Positions 1 through 6,430 of a stretch of DNA of 7,191 nt are shown here, in pieces; position 1 is the stretch's first letter; each line of letters begins with the position of its first letter. The stretch spans positions 1 to 7,191 of the forward strand of contig CAMLRB010000184.1 in assembly GCA_946482295.1 (NCBI GenBank), given 5' to 3'. This stretch comes from an uncultured Bacteriovorax sp. GTDB lineage: Bacteria; Bdellovibrionota; Bacteriovoracia; Bacteriovoracales; Bacteriovoracaceae. Made by a program: the position numbers and the translations under genes. The notes beneath the pieces are model-generated. The model saw nothing but the letters and a program-made list of their open reading frames with translations. It was not told where the DNA came from and did not search any database.

Positions 1-855
1 AATGTTAAACGCAAGTACGATGATAAACATCGCCAGTGTCGCAGCACCTAACTGCCACCAAACTCCACGCGCTAACTCTAATTTTGAATCGTCTATCATT
101 GTACCCCAACTTGGGCGTCCTTGTACCCCTAAACCTAGATAAGAAAGAATTACCTCAGATTTAATGGCCGCCTCAAACGTTAGGGAAAAGTTGATAATCA
201 ATACGTGCGAGATGTTTGGTAGGATATGCTTAAAGATTTTTCGTGTGTTGCTCGCTCCGATAGCGTTCGCTGCTTGAGCATATTCACGGTCTTTGTGTCT
301 CATAACTTCACCGCGAACGATTCGGCAGAGACCAACCCATGAAGTAATACCCAAGGAAATAAAAACAGTCGTCGTTCCCTTCCCTAGAATAAAGGCAATT
401 GATACGAGAAGCATGATTCCTGGAATTGATGAGAAAGTTGTATAGAACCAAACAATAAACTCATCAACCAACCCACCAAAATACCCGGCGATCATCCCAA
501 GTAGTGTACCGATTGTGATTGAAATGAAAGCTGTTGCAAGTCCAATGGCCACTGCTGTTTCAGCACCTTTGACCATTTTCCAAAAAACGCTTCTTCCAAA
601 AATATCTGTACCGAAAATAAATTCAGCACTTGGTGGAGCATATGAAGGACCTACTTCGAGTCCCCAATTGCTTGCTAAAACTCCCATGAAGACGAGGAGA
701 GCAACGATAAAATAAAACGCAACGATAATGAGGGCCGTAAGAGAAAGTTTATCGTTAACAATCGTGTGAATAGCGTGTTGCCATAGCGACTTTGACGTTT
801 TCTTTTTTGGTTCATTAGTTTGTACAGAACCTACTGCCTGAGCACTTGAAGTCAT
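1..855 (-). CDS. oppC: Oligopeptide/dipeptide ABC transporter permease, OppC/DppC type (3' end cut by the window edge)
   Basis: This is the second inner-membrane permease subunit of a peptide-type ABC importer. With the OppB-like subunit it would form the channel fed by the lipoprotein encoded upstream. The reading frame is open for 285 codons from the ATG at 855 to position 1 and carries no stop. A cytoplasmic N-terminus of about 37 residues (rich in Lys) precedes the first membrane segment (about 38-60). The signature FGTDIFGR (81-88) is typical of OppC/DppC. The EAA loop that contacts the ATPase lies at about 190-213 (EYAQAANAIG ... ILPN), and the conserved ILSYLGLGVQ follows at 236-245. 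Family members are about 300 residues, so only some 15-20 residues seem to be missing. The SD AAAGGA lies 5 nt before the ATG and directly follows the oppB stop, with an 11-nt gap between the genes. The substrate (oligopeptide, dipeptide or other) cannot be told from the sequence. Confidence 0.93.
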   Translation of the reverse strand, partial: MTSSAQAVGSVQTNEPKKKTSKSLWQHAIHTIVNDKLSLTALIIVAFYFIVALLVFMGVLASNWGLEVGPSYAPPSAEFIFGTDIFGRSVFWKMVKGAETAVAIGLATAFISITIGTLLGMIAGYFGGLVDEFIVWFYTTFSSIPGIMLLVSIAFILGKGTTTVFISLGITSWVGLCRIVRGEVMRHKDREYAQAANAIGASNTRKIFKHILPNISHVLIINFSLTFEAAIKSEVILSYLGLGVQGRPSWGTMIDDSKLELARGVWWQLGAATLAMFIIVLAFNI

Positions 856-866
856 ATATATCCTTT

Positions 867-1808
867 CTATTTCAATTTCATACGTGGATCGACCACAGTG
901 TAGAGAACGTCAGTCAGTACGTTAAAGAGAATAAAACCTACTGCTGTCATAATCGTCATTGCTTTGATCACGGGAAAGTCACTATTGTTGATTGCTTTCA
1001 ACGTGAGTCCTCCCAATCCTGGGATTGAGAAAAACGATTCAAGGAGAAGGAAACCAATAATTAGTGTAGGGATCTGGATAATGACGTAAGTAAGAATCGG
1101 AATCATGGCATTCTTTAAAACATGCTTGAACATGATAACTGTCTCTGTAAGTCCTTTAGCTCGCGCTGTACGAACGTAGTCTTGGTAAACTTCGTCGAGA
1201 ATAATGGCGCGATAAAAACGTGTGTCTGGTCCAAGCCCGATAAAGACATAAAGAAAAACAGGAAGAATAATATAAGGAATAAAGTATGGGAATCCATGCT
1301 CATATCCTGAAATTTCAAACCACCCTAATTCGTAAGCAAGAAACCACTGTCCAAAGAGAATGTAGGCCAAACTTGGAATACTCATCATGGCGATAGAAAC
1401 AATCAAAACCACTTTATCGATCAACTTGCCACGATAGAAAGCAACAAGAAGAGCGAGCGAGATTGATAATACGTTCGTCAGAATGAAAACCGGAACAGTG
1501 ATACTCAAAGAAGGAATTGATCCTGCTTTAATAAGTTCCCAAATATTTTGTTTCGAAGACCATGAATAACCAAAATCGAATGTGAAGGCAGACTTCACGA
1601 TGTCGAGGTATTGATTCCAAAATGGTTTATCGAGACCAAGTTCGCGATGGAGTGTCGCGATCTGCTCAACAGTCGCATGACGACCCAACAAAATAAATGC
1701 TGGGTCGGGAGCTACGACGTTAAAGATAATAAAGATGATAAAGCAGACCCCTAGAAGAACAGGAATGACATAAAGGAGTCTGCGTAGAATGTAAAAATAG
1801 AGATTCAT
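867..1808 (-). CDS. oppB: Oligopeptide/dipeptide ABC transporter permease, OppB/DppB type
   Basis: This is the first inner-membrane permease subunit of the importer, 313 residues, which is normal for OppB/DppB. The N-terminus begins with a short basic stretch (YILRRLLYVIP) and a membrane segment at about 9-31. A periplasmic region follows, containing the typical RELGLDKPFWNQY motif (55-67). Further membrane segments lie at about 104-124, 134-158, 177-193, 236-256 and 283-303. The EAA loop for ATPase docking is at about 206-233 (YVRTARAKGL). SIPGLGGL (261-268) and the terminal VDPRMK are family hallmarks. The ATG at 1808 lies 14 nt after the oppA stop. Its SD is weaker (GGTGA, 7 nt upstream), so translation may depend partly on coupling to oppA. 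It forms one operon with oppA and oppC. Confidence 0.95.
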   Translation of the reverse strand: MNLYFYILRRLLYVIPVLLGVCFIIFIIFNVVAPDPAFILLGRHATVEQIATLHRELGLDKPFWNQYLDIVKSAFTFDFGYSWSSKQNIWELIKAGSIPSLSITVPVFILTNVLSISLALLVAFYRGKLIDKVVLIVSIAMMSIPSLAYILFGQWFLAYELGWFEISGYEHGFPYFIPYIILPVFLYVFIGLGPDTRFYRAIILDEVYQDYVRTARAKGLTETVIMFKHVLKNAMIPILTYVIIQIPTLIIGFLLLESFFSIPGLGGLTLKAINNSDFPVIKAMTIMTAVGFILFNVLTDVLYTVVDPRMKLK

Positions 1809-1822
1809 TAATTATTCACCGA

Positions 1823-3592
1823 TTAAAATTTTTTCAACAACTCTTCTTTCTTGGCCGTATCAATGTTGATGTACTGGTAAGAATCGTGGTGAAGATCACT
1901 TGGACGATAGTTACGTAGCCATCCTTGTTGAAGCGTATAAGCCTGGCGGTGCATGTTGAAGAGAACAACAACTTCTTCCGCTAGGAATTTGTTAAGTTTT
2001 TCGTAACGAGCAGTTCTCTCTGGAGAATCTTGCATAACAACTGCTGCTTCGAAATCTTTGTTGTATTGAGGATTGTTGTAGTTCGAGCTGTTTGCTCCTG
2101 GTGAACTATTTGGTCCGTAGAAAAGTTGTAGGAAGTTTTCTGCATCTGGGTAATCAGCTCCCCAAGCAGCACCGAACATTTGAACGCCACGCTTTTTAAG
2201 TTTTGCTTGGAATTCTGGCCATGGTGAAGCTGAAACTTTGATTTTGATTCCGATTTGTTCCATTTGCTTTTGGAAGAACTCTCCCATTTGGCGAGATGTC
2301 GTTGAATCAGGAATATCGTAAGTAATTTCTGGTAAACCTTTTCCGTCTGGGTATCCAGCAAGCTTCATAAGTTCTTTTGCTTTTTCTAGGTTTGGTCCTT
2401 TATAAGGATTTTTGTAATCTTTGCTGTTTCCTGCAATTCCTGGAGGGATTGCCCCTTGAGCAGAGAATGATGTGTTGTTGTAGAAAAGCTCATTTGATTT
2501 AGCTTCATCAAAGGCCATTGAGATCGCTCTTCTTAGGTTAACGTTATTGAAAAGTTTGTGTTCGTAGTTGAACGCTGTGTACGTTAAGTCTAACTGAGGT
2601 GAGATCGTAAGAGTTAAACCAAGTTTTTCCAATTCAGGAGAAAGCTTGTTGTTTTTGATAGCTGTTGCGAAGTTATCTTTAGGAACTCCGTACCAGTCAA
2701 TTTCACCTTTGTTGAATTTTAACCAAGCTGGTTGAGATTCTACCATTACGTGAACAACGATTTTATCAACAAGTGGAAGTTTCTTTCCAGCGTCTGCTAA
2801 TAAATGTTGGTACTCAGGAGAAGCGTCTGAAGGATAAAGCTTCTCTCTGAATGTTGGGTTTTTTGTATAAGTGATACGCTTTCCTTGGTCGAACTTTGGA
2901 AGAACGTATGGTCCAGTTCCTACTGGGTGGTTGATGAATTCTTTGCCATATTTAGCAACAACTTCTTTAGACACAACCGATGTGAATCCCATCGCTAGAG
3001 CGTAAAGGAATTGTGGGAATGGTTTTGCAAGTTGGAATTGAAGTGTGTACTTATCAAGAGCTTTAAGACCTTCAACTTCTTCATCGTAGTTTGTCGTTGG
3101 AAGTTTTTCGTTCTTCGCTCTCCACTCATTTAGACCTTTTAATTTGCCATCAAGGATCCACCAGCCATTAGCTTGGTTTTTTGAATCAGCAAGACGCTTG
3201 ATAGAGTAAACAAAGTCAGAAGCTTCAACTTCTCTTCCTTTACCATTAGGGAAAGCAGCGTCGTCTTGGAAAACTACGCCTTTTTTAATTTTGAAAGTGT
3301 AAGTGATTCCATCTTTTGAAACTTCCGGCATTGATTCCGCAAGATTTGGAATTAGCTCGTATGGCATCTTCAACCAGTGATAAGCTAGAAGGCCTTCATA
3401 GATTTTTCCGATTTCGCGACCTGAGTAAAGGTCATCGGCCATAATTGGATCGTATCCCTTGATTTCAGCTGGGCTGATAATGTTCAGAACGCGCTCGCTT
3501 GCATTTTGCTTTTTTGCACAACCAGTAACAACTAGTAGTGAAAAAGCGACGAGGACACTAGTAAACGTCAAAAAGATGTTTCGCATTTTCAT
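1823..3592 (-). CDS. oppA: Peptide ABC transporter substrate-binding lipoprotein (SBP_bac_5 family, OppA/DppA-like)
   Basis: This is the lipid-anchored receptor that captures the substrate in the periplasm and delivers it to the OppB/OppC-like permeases. From the ATG at 3592 it has 589 residues. A signal peptide ends in the lipobox VTGC, with the acylated Cys at residue 25. The rest is a solute-binding family 5 fold: an N-terminal lobe with IYEGLLAY (64-71), HPVGTGPYVL (222-231) and, in the second lobe, NLRRAISMAFD, the usual conserved segment. The frame can be extended to a TTG at 3598, but the SD AAAGGA (3601-3606) is 8 nt from the ATG at 3592 and only 2 nt from that TTG, so the ATG is preferred. 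Family members bind oligopeptides, dipeptides, nickel or murein peptides. The ligand cannot be assigned here. It is first in the operon with oppB and oppC. Confidence 0.94.
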   Translation of the reverse strand: MKMRNIFLTFTSVLVAFSLLVVTGCAKKQNASERVLNIISPAEIKGYDPIMADDLYSGREIGKIYEGLLAYHWLKMPYELIPNLAESMPEVSKDGITYTFKIKKGVVFQDDAAFPNGKGREVEASDFVYSIKRLADSKNQANGWWILDGKLKGLNEWRAKNEKLPTTNYDEEVEGLKALDKYTLQFQLAKPFPQFLYALAMGFTSVVSKEVVAKYGKEFINHPVGTGPYVLPKFDQGKRITYTKNPTFREKLYPSDASPEYQHLLADAGKKLPLVDKIVVHVMVESQPAWLKFNKGEIDWYGVPKDNFATAIKNNKLSPELEKLGLTLTISPQLDLTYTAFNYEHKLFNNVNLRRAISMAFDEAKSNELFYNNTSFSAQGAIPPGIAGNSKDYKNPYKGPNLEKAKELMKLAGYPDGKGLPEITYDIPDSTTSRQMGEFFQKQMEQIGIKIKVSASPWPEFQAKLKKRGVQMFGAAWGADYPDAENFLQLFYGPNSSPGANSSNYNNPQYNKDFEAAVVMQDSPERTARYEKLNKFLAEEVVVLFNMHRQAYTLQQGWLRNYRPSDLHHDSYQYINIDTAKKEELLKKF

Positions 3593-3600
3593 TTTCAAAA

Positions 3601-3606
3601 TCCTTT
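3601..3606 (-). promoter_or_regulatory. Ribosome binding site that decides the oppA start
   Basis: AAAGGA on the minus strand, 8 nt before the ATG at 3592. It is too close (2 nt) to serve the in-frame TTG at 3598. The same hexamer precedes oppC and the LolB-like gene. Confidence 0.75.
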
Positions 3607-3635
3607 ATTAACAAAATAAAATGGTCGGACTTTTA

Positions 3636-3665
3636 TTTATAGCTATGAATAGCCTCTTTTGTCAT
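3636..3665 (-). promoter_or_regulatory. Probable sigma70-type promoter for the opp operon
   Basis: On the minus strand ATGACA (3660-3665, 5/6 match to TTGACA) and TATAAA (3636-3641, 5/6 match to TATAAT) are separated by 18 nt. Transcription would start near 3625-3630 and give a leader of about 35 nt before oppA. The 8-bp perfect palindrome ATAGCTAT (3639-3646) overlaps the -10, and GCTA/TAGC arms continue into the spacer, so a regulator could bind there. The 116-bp gap after the LolB-like gene contains no convincing terminator, so some read-through from the upstream genes is possible. Confidence 0.5.
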
Positions 3666-3714
3666 TCATTTTGGGAATTTTTTTTTGCGGAGATTGTGCG
3701 TGACGAAACTTTAT

Positions 3715-4371
3715 TTATTCACAGGCTTGCGGAACTAAAAACAGTGTCACAATGGCATCAGCTGAATGGTCTTTGATATAAATTTTAAAGACGGTTCTCT
3801 CAAAGAATTTTTCGTTAGCTGCGAAGTTATCTACAACAAATCTATAAGATGGCGTTGTGCGTTCCAATAAAAAATGTCCATCTTTCATTTCTAATGCGTA
3901 GTGAGATGGAACAATATCGTTTGCCCTGAATCTGAGAAAATCAGATGCGAAAACAAAAAACTCTTCGACGGCCTTGGCTATCCTTGCGCGATCTTCACGC
4001 GGGCCAATATGATCTTTAAGGAGTTCTGAAATCTCAGAATTTTTAATTTCACGATTAACAACTTCTGGATTGAGGCTCAAATTTAAGAGCTTTTCACCAA
4101 CGATAGGAAAATCGAGTGCGAGATCAAAACGATTTTTATTTTTTTGAAGAGCGGCTTCATAAGAAAAAGTATGCTTAGTGGTGAGAAGTTCTATACGACC
4201 TTTACCCGTACTGTTCAAACATATTTTTTTAAATTCAGTGAACGCTTCTCTTCCACTAAGCTTTCCTGTCTTTAAGCTCGCGCAGGAAGACAGGACAAAC
4301 ACTAGCAAGAGAACACTTAAGGAACTGAAGCCGGGAGACGAGATTTTTCGAGGTCTTCTAAAATTTTTAAT
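3715..4371 (-). CDS. Putative outer-membrane lipoprotein, LolB/DUF4292-like (LolA-type fold suspected), probable ATT start
   Basis: This is a small lipoprotein of 218 residues if started at the ATT at 4371. The N-terminus is then a good lipoprotein signal: a basic n-region (KNFRRPRK), a hydrophobic core (VLLLVFVL) and the lipobox LSSC with Cys at residue 30. The longest version with a conventional start is a TTG at 4308. It would leave only eight residues before the Cys, with no positive charge, which is too short for export. An AAAGGA SD stands 7 nt before the ATT. The mature part has a GRIEL strand (58-62) followed by RFDLALDFP...GEKLLNLSL (81-100), a pattern like the first beta-strands of LolB and DUF4292 proteins. 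It overlaps the end of the TPR gene by 55 bp, implying co-translation. LolB-like proteins accept or handle lipoproteins at the outer membrane. The family call is inference from pattern and neighbour, and the function is unproven. Confidence 0.7.
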   Translation of the reverse strand: MKNFRRPRKISSPGFSSLSVLLLVFVLSSCASLKTGKLSGREAFTEFKKICLNSTGKGRIELLTTKHTFSYEAALQKNKNRFDLALDFPIVGEKLLNLSLNPEVVNREIKNSEISELLKDHIGPREDRARIAKAVEEFFVFASDFLRFRANDIVPSHYALEMKDGHFLLERTTPSYRFVVDNFAANEKFFERTVFKIYIKDHSADAIVTLFLVPQACE

Positions 4372-6161
4372 ACGTCTTTCCTTTCAGTTTCTGCTTTCGT
4401 GTATTGCAGGGACTCTGTGAGATAAACTTTCGCTTTATCATAGTGTGAAAGACGCTGGTAAATCATTCCGAGGTGCTTCGTGATTGTTGGATCACCTTTC
4501 ACAAGTTCAAACGCTTTTTTCGATTCCTTCAACGCCTCTGCGTATTTTCCAACCTGATAGTAGTACCACGCGAGTGAATCGCGAATATAACCATCATCCG
4601 GGCGCAAGCTTACCGCTTTAGAAATATATTCAAAAGCGAGATCCATTTTTTCGTTTCTTTCTAAATAAGAGTATCCCATGAAGTTGAGAGCGTGAGCATT
4701 GTTTGGATCTTTATCAATTATGACTTGAACTAGTTTACGAGCATCGAGATATTGTCCGTTTTTCTCCATGAGAGATGCGAGATAATAGCTATGGCTTTCA
4801 GTAAAGCCTTTGTGCTCTTTAACCGCTTCAAGAGAAGCAATTGATCTTCCATATTGAAAAGTGTCTTCGAAAAAACTTGCTTCAAGCATTTTCAATTCAA
4901 CCATCATCTCTGGCTGCTCTTTCGTTCGTAGTTCCACGAATTGCGTGAAATCCGCAATGGGTTTAGCATGATTTTGAACGTAAGCTTCGCGAGCTGCCGC
5001 TCCTAAAATTTGCCCCATCTGCACACCGGCTTCACCATAAAGTGGGCTTCCTTTTTGGATCCGCTTGAAAGAAGTCATCGCCTCATCTTGCTTTTGTGTC
5101 TGTTGATAAAGGGCCCCTAAATAGTAGTGAACTTTATCTGAATCAGGGACGACTTCCTGAACTTCTTTTAACAATGTAATGGCTTCTTCGTAACGAGAAA
5201 CATCAGAGTATAATAGAGCTAGACGAACTTTTAAATTAACATCATTAGCATCTAGTGAACTTAAAGCTTCTGCGTAAGGAAGAACTTCTTCATTTTTATC
5301 GAGTGAAAACATGATCGCTACTAAACGTGAGAGTACTGTTGAGCTGTTCATGTTGTCTTCAGTATCTAAAAACTTTTTATAGACGTTCATCGCCGCTACA
5401 AATTGATCTTTTTCTTCGTATAATGCTCCCACAGCTAAAGCTGCCTGCGCATAAGAAGGATCAATTTTTAGAGCGCGCTCGAAATGTTTTCTTGCTTCGT
5501 CTTTATACCCACGTTCATATTCAATTCTTCCGCGGTAGAATGAATAAACAGGATTTTCTTTATTCTTCTTTTCACAAGTCATAAGAAGCGAGTGCGCCTC
5601 TTTATAGAGCTTTTCCCCTGAATATGATTTTGAAAGAAATAAACAGGCCTCTTCCGATTGTGGATCTGCGGCCAGCAATCTTTGGTAAGCTCCTCTCGCC
5701 TCTTTTGGTTTTTCAAGAGCAGCGTAAACACCAGCGAGAATTAAACCAATTGATTCATCTTTATAATTGGCCTCTTTAAAAAGACCTTCGAGAAGTTTTT
5801 CAGCTTCTTTCAAATCTGCTGAGCGAATGAGTTCAATCGCGTACTTCTTTTTAATGAATTGATCCGATGGCTGAAGCTCCATCGTGTACTTAAAAATTCG
5901 AGCAGCCGTTTGATAATCCCCTCTCATCGAAGCATCGTTTGCCTTGATAAAAAGATCAGTCGCCAAATACTCAGGGGCCTTTCCGCCAACTTTCAATGCG
6001 GAGTCCACCATTGCTCTTAATTCGTCTCCTTTAATTCCCAGTTCAGCTTGAGGATTAAAGGAAATATGTTTTATTGGATTTTCTGTTTGGCCTGGAGAAT
6101 AGTGCGAGCAAGAGCTTATTAGAAAAGCGCTTAAAACCAATGTGAGCTGTAGTGTACGCAT
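4317..6161 (-). CDS. TPR-repeat lipoprotein
   Basis: This protein has 614 residues from the ATG at 6161. The signal peptide MRTLQLTLVLSAFLISSC ends in a lipobox with Cys at residue 18, so the protein should be lipid-anchored in the cell envelope. Nearly all the rest is tetratricopeptide repeats, about twelve to fourteen helical hairpins. Clear units include GDYQTAARIFKYTMELQPSD, DEARKHFERALKIDPSY, DARKLVQVIIDKDPNN and EYISKAVSLRPDDGYIRDSL. The C-terminal block (NFMGYSYLERN, DDGYIRDSLAWYYYQVGKYAEA, HLGMIYQRL) resembles the end of deltaproteobacterial TPR lipoproteins encoded next to LolB/DUF4292-type genes. TPRs mediate protein-protein contacts, so a scaffold or envelope-assembly role is likely, but no partner is shown. 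A longer start at 6191 (624 residues) is possible, but its AAGGGAG abuts the ATG, while the one at 6161 has GGA at 6 nt and a more typical signal peptide. The start choice is moderately certain. The LolB-like gene overlaps its 3' end. Confidence 0.88.
   Translation of the reverse strand: MRTLQLTLVLSAFLISSCSHYSPGQTENPIKHISFNPQAELGIKGDELRAMVDSALKVGGKAPEYLATDLFIKANDASMRGDYQTAARIFKYTMELQPSDQFIKKKYAIELIRSADLKEAEKLLEGLFKEANYKDESIGLILAGVYAALEKPKEARGAYQRLLAADPQSEEACLFLSKSYSGEKLYKEAHSLLMTCEKKNKENPVYSFYRGRIEYERGYKDEARKHFERALKIDPSYAQAALAVGALYEEKDQFVAAMNVYKKFLDTEDNMNSSTVLSRLVAIMFSLDKNEEVLPYAEALSSLDANDVNLKVRLALLYSDVSRYEEAITLLKEVQEVVPDSDKVHYYLGALYQQTQKQDEAMTSFKRIQKGSPLYGEAGVQMGQILGAAAREAYVQNHAKPIADFTQFVELRTKEQPEMMVELKMLEASFFEDTFQYGRSIASLEAVKEHKGFTESHSYYLASLMEKNGQYLDARKLVQVIIDKDPNNAHALNFMGYSYLERNEKMDLAFEYISKAVSLRPDDGYIRDSLAWYYYQVGKYAEALKESKKAFELVKGDPTITKHLGMIYQRLSHYDKAKVYLTESLQYTKAETERKDVLKILEDLEKSRLPASVP
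4379..4384 (-). promoter_or_regulatory. Ribosome binding site in front of the ATT start
   Basis: AAAGGA on the minus strand inside the TPR reading frame, 7 nt before the ATT at 4371. It is identical to the SD of oppA and oppC. No comparable SD precedes the TTG at 4308, which supports the upstream start. Confidence 0.55.
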
Positions 6162-6200
6162 AGGCCATCCAAGGCGGTCTAAGAGAATCATCTCCCTTGG

Positions 6201-6230
6201 AAACTTTTTCGAACTTCTAAGAAAAAGCTT
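6201..6230 (-). promoter_or_regulatory. Leader hairpin before the TPR gene
   Basis: In the minus-strand transcript, AAGCUUUUUC and GAAAAAGUUU pair over 10 bp (one G.U) with a 10-nt loop. The wobble forms only in the minus-strand RNA, since the plus-strand equivalent is an A.C mismatch. This fits a structured 5' leader of the TPR mRNA. The stem ends 9 nt before the alternative ATG at 6191. Confidence 0.4.
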
Positions 6231-6263
6231 TAATAAACCCTCTTCAAAACACCTTGTTTGAAC

Positions 6264-6289
6264 AAAAAAACCCCTGCCAACAAGCAGAG
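6264..6289 (-). terminator. Rho-independent terminator or attenuator, minus strand
   Basis: On the minus strand CUCUGC pairs with GCAGGG (6 bp, one U.G) around a 6-nt loop, followed by one G and then U7. The arms are 6284-6289 and 6272-6277, and the U tract is 6264-6270. No minus-strand gene ends upstream of it, and the next start is the TPR gene about 100 nt downstream. It could therefore attenuate the TPR/LolB-like operon or end a short leader or antisense RNA. Confidence 0.55.
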
Positions 6290-6302
6290 TCTAGTAGTTG
6301 AT

Positions 6303-6318
6303 TTAATTGATTAATTGA
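6303..6318. repeat. Tandem 8-bp direct repeat TTAATTGA x2
   Basis: Two perfect adjacent copies of TTAATTGA. A third TTGA lies just upstream at 6299-6302. In this A+T-rich spacer it may be chance, or a small protein-binding site near the putative TPR transcription start. Confidence 0.35.
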
Positions 6319-6320
6319 AA

Positions 6321-6349
6321 ATTATCAGAGGACCTCTAAAAATTGTTTG
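6321..6349 (-). promoter_or_regulatory. Possible promoter for the TPR operon, with palindrome in the spacer
   Basis: The -10 candidate GATAAT (6321-6326, 5/6 match) lies 17 nt from a poor -35 CAAACA (6344-6349, 3/6). The perfect 11-bp palindrome AGAGG-T-CCTCT (6327-6337) abuts the -10. Predicted start near 6313, which would place the terminator-like hairpin in the transcribed leader. Confidence 0.3.
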
Positions 6350-6358
6350 GGAATTTGT

Positions 6359-6387
6359 TTGACAGCATTATTTTAATATTGTTATTT
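6359..6387 (+). promoter_or_regulatory. Possible rightward promoter with perfect -35
   Basis: TTGACA at 6359-6364 matches the consensus. The -10 is unclear: TGTTAT after a 15-nt spacer (4/6) is best, and hexamers at 16-18 nt are weaker. If used, it would give the PhaR-like gene a leader of more than 200 nt that includes the small ORF. Confidence 0.3.
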
Positions 6388-6401
6388 CTGGCTGGCTTCA
6401 C

Positions 6402-6425
6402 CTGAAGACCCTTGTGGGGATTCGG
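6402..6425 (+). ncRNA. Possible leader-RNA hairpin with tandem G.A internal loop
   Basis: CUGAA (6402-6406) pairs with UUCGG (6421-6425), and CCC (6409-6411) with GGG (6416-6418) around a UUGU loop. The intervening GA/GA can form tandem sheared G.A pairs, a stabilising motif in structured RNAs. The 3' arm takes up the first two G of the GGAGGAG SD before the small ORF, so folding could hide that site. I match it to no known riboswitch class. Confidence 0.35.
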
Positions 6426-6430
6426 AGGAG

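Noticed and set aside
515..715. Plus-strand ORF of 66 codons
   Set aside because: Antisense to the oppC frame, which encodes a clear permease with the FGTDIFGR and EAA motifs. No SD and no recognisable product.
846..1310. Two plus-strand ORFs (846-1028 and 1122-1310) and a minus-strand ORF at 1115-1318
   Set aside because: All lie within oppB, whose frame shows family motifs throughout. These are chance frames.
1981..2361. Minus-strand ORF of 126 codons
   Set aside because: Out-of-frame shadow of oppA with low-complexity Lys/Ser composition and no SD.
3596..3598. TTG as start of oppA
   Set aside because: Only 2 nt from the SD. The ATG at 3592 has 8-nt spacing and gives a complete lipoprotein signal.
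3668..3688. T-run as a terminator after the LolB-like gene
   Set aside because: The T9 run is on the plus strand, so it reads as A9 in the minus-strand transcript, and no stable GC-rich stem adjoins it.
4178..4420. Plus-strand ORF of 80 codons across the TPR/LolB-like junction
   Set aside because: Antisense to two better-supported genes, with no SD or recognisable domain.
5327..5584. Plus-strand ORF of 85 codons
   Set aside because: Antisense to TPR repeats. The Cys/Leu/Arg-rich product is typical of a shadow frame.
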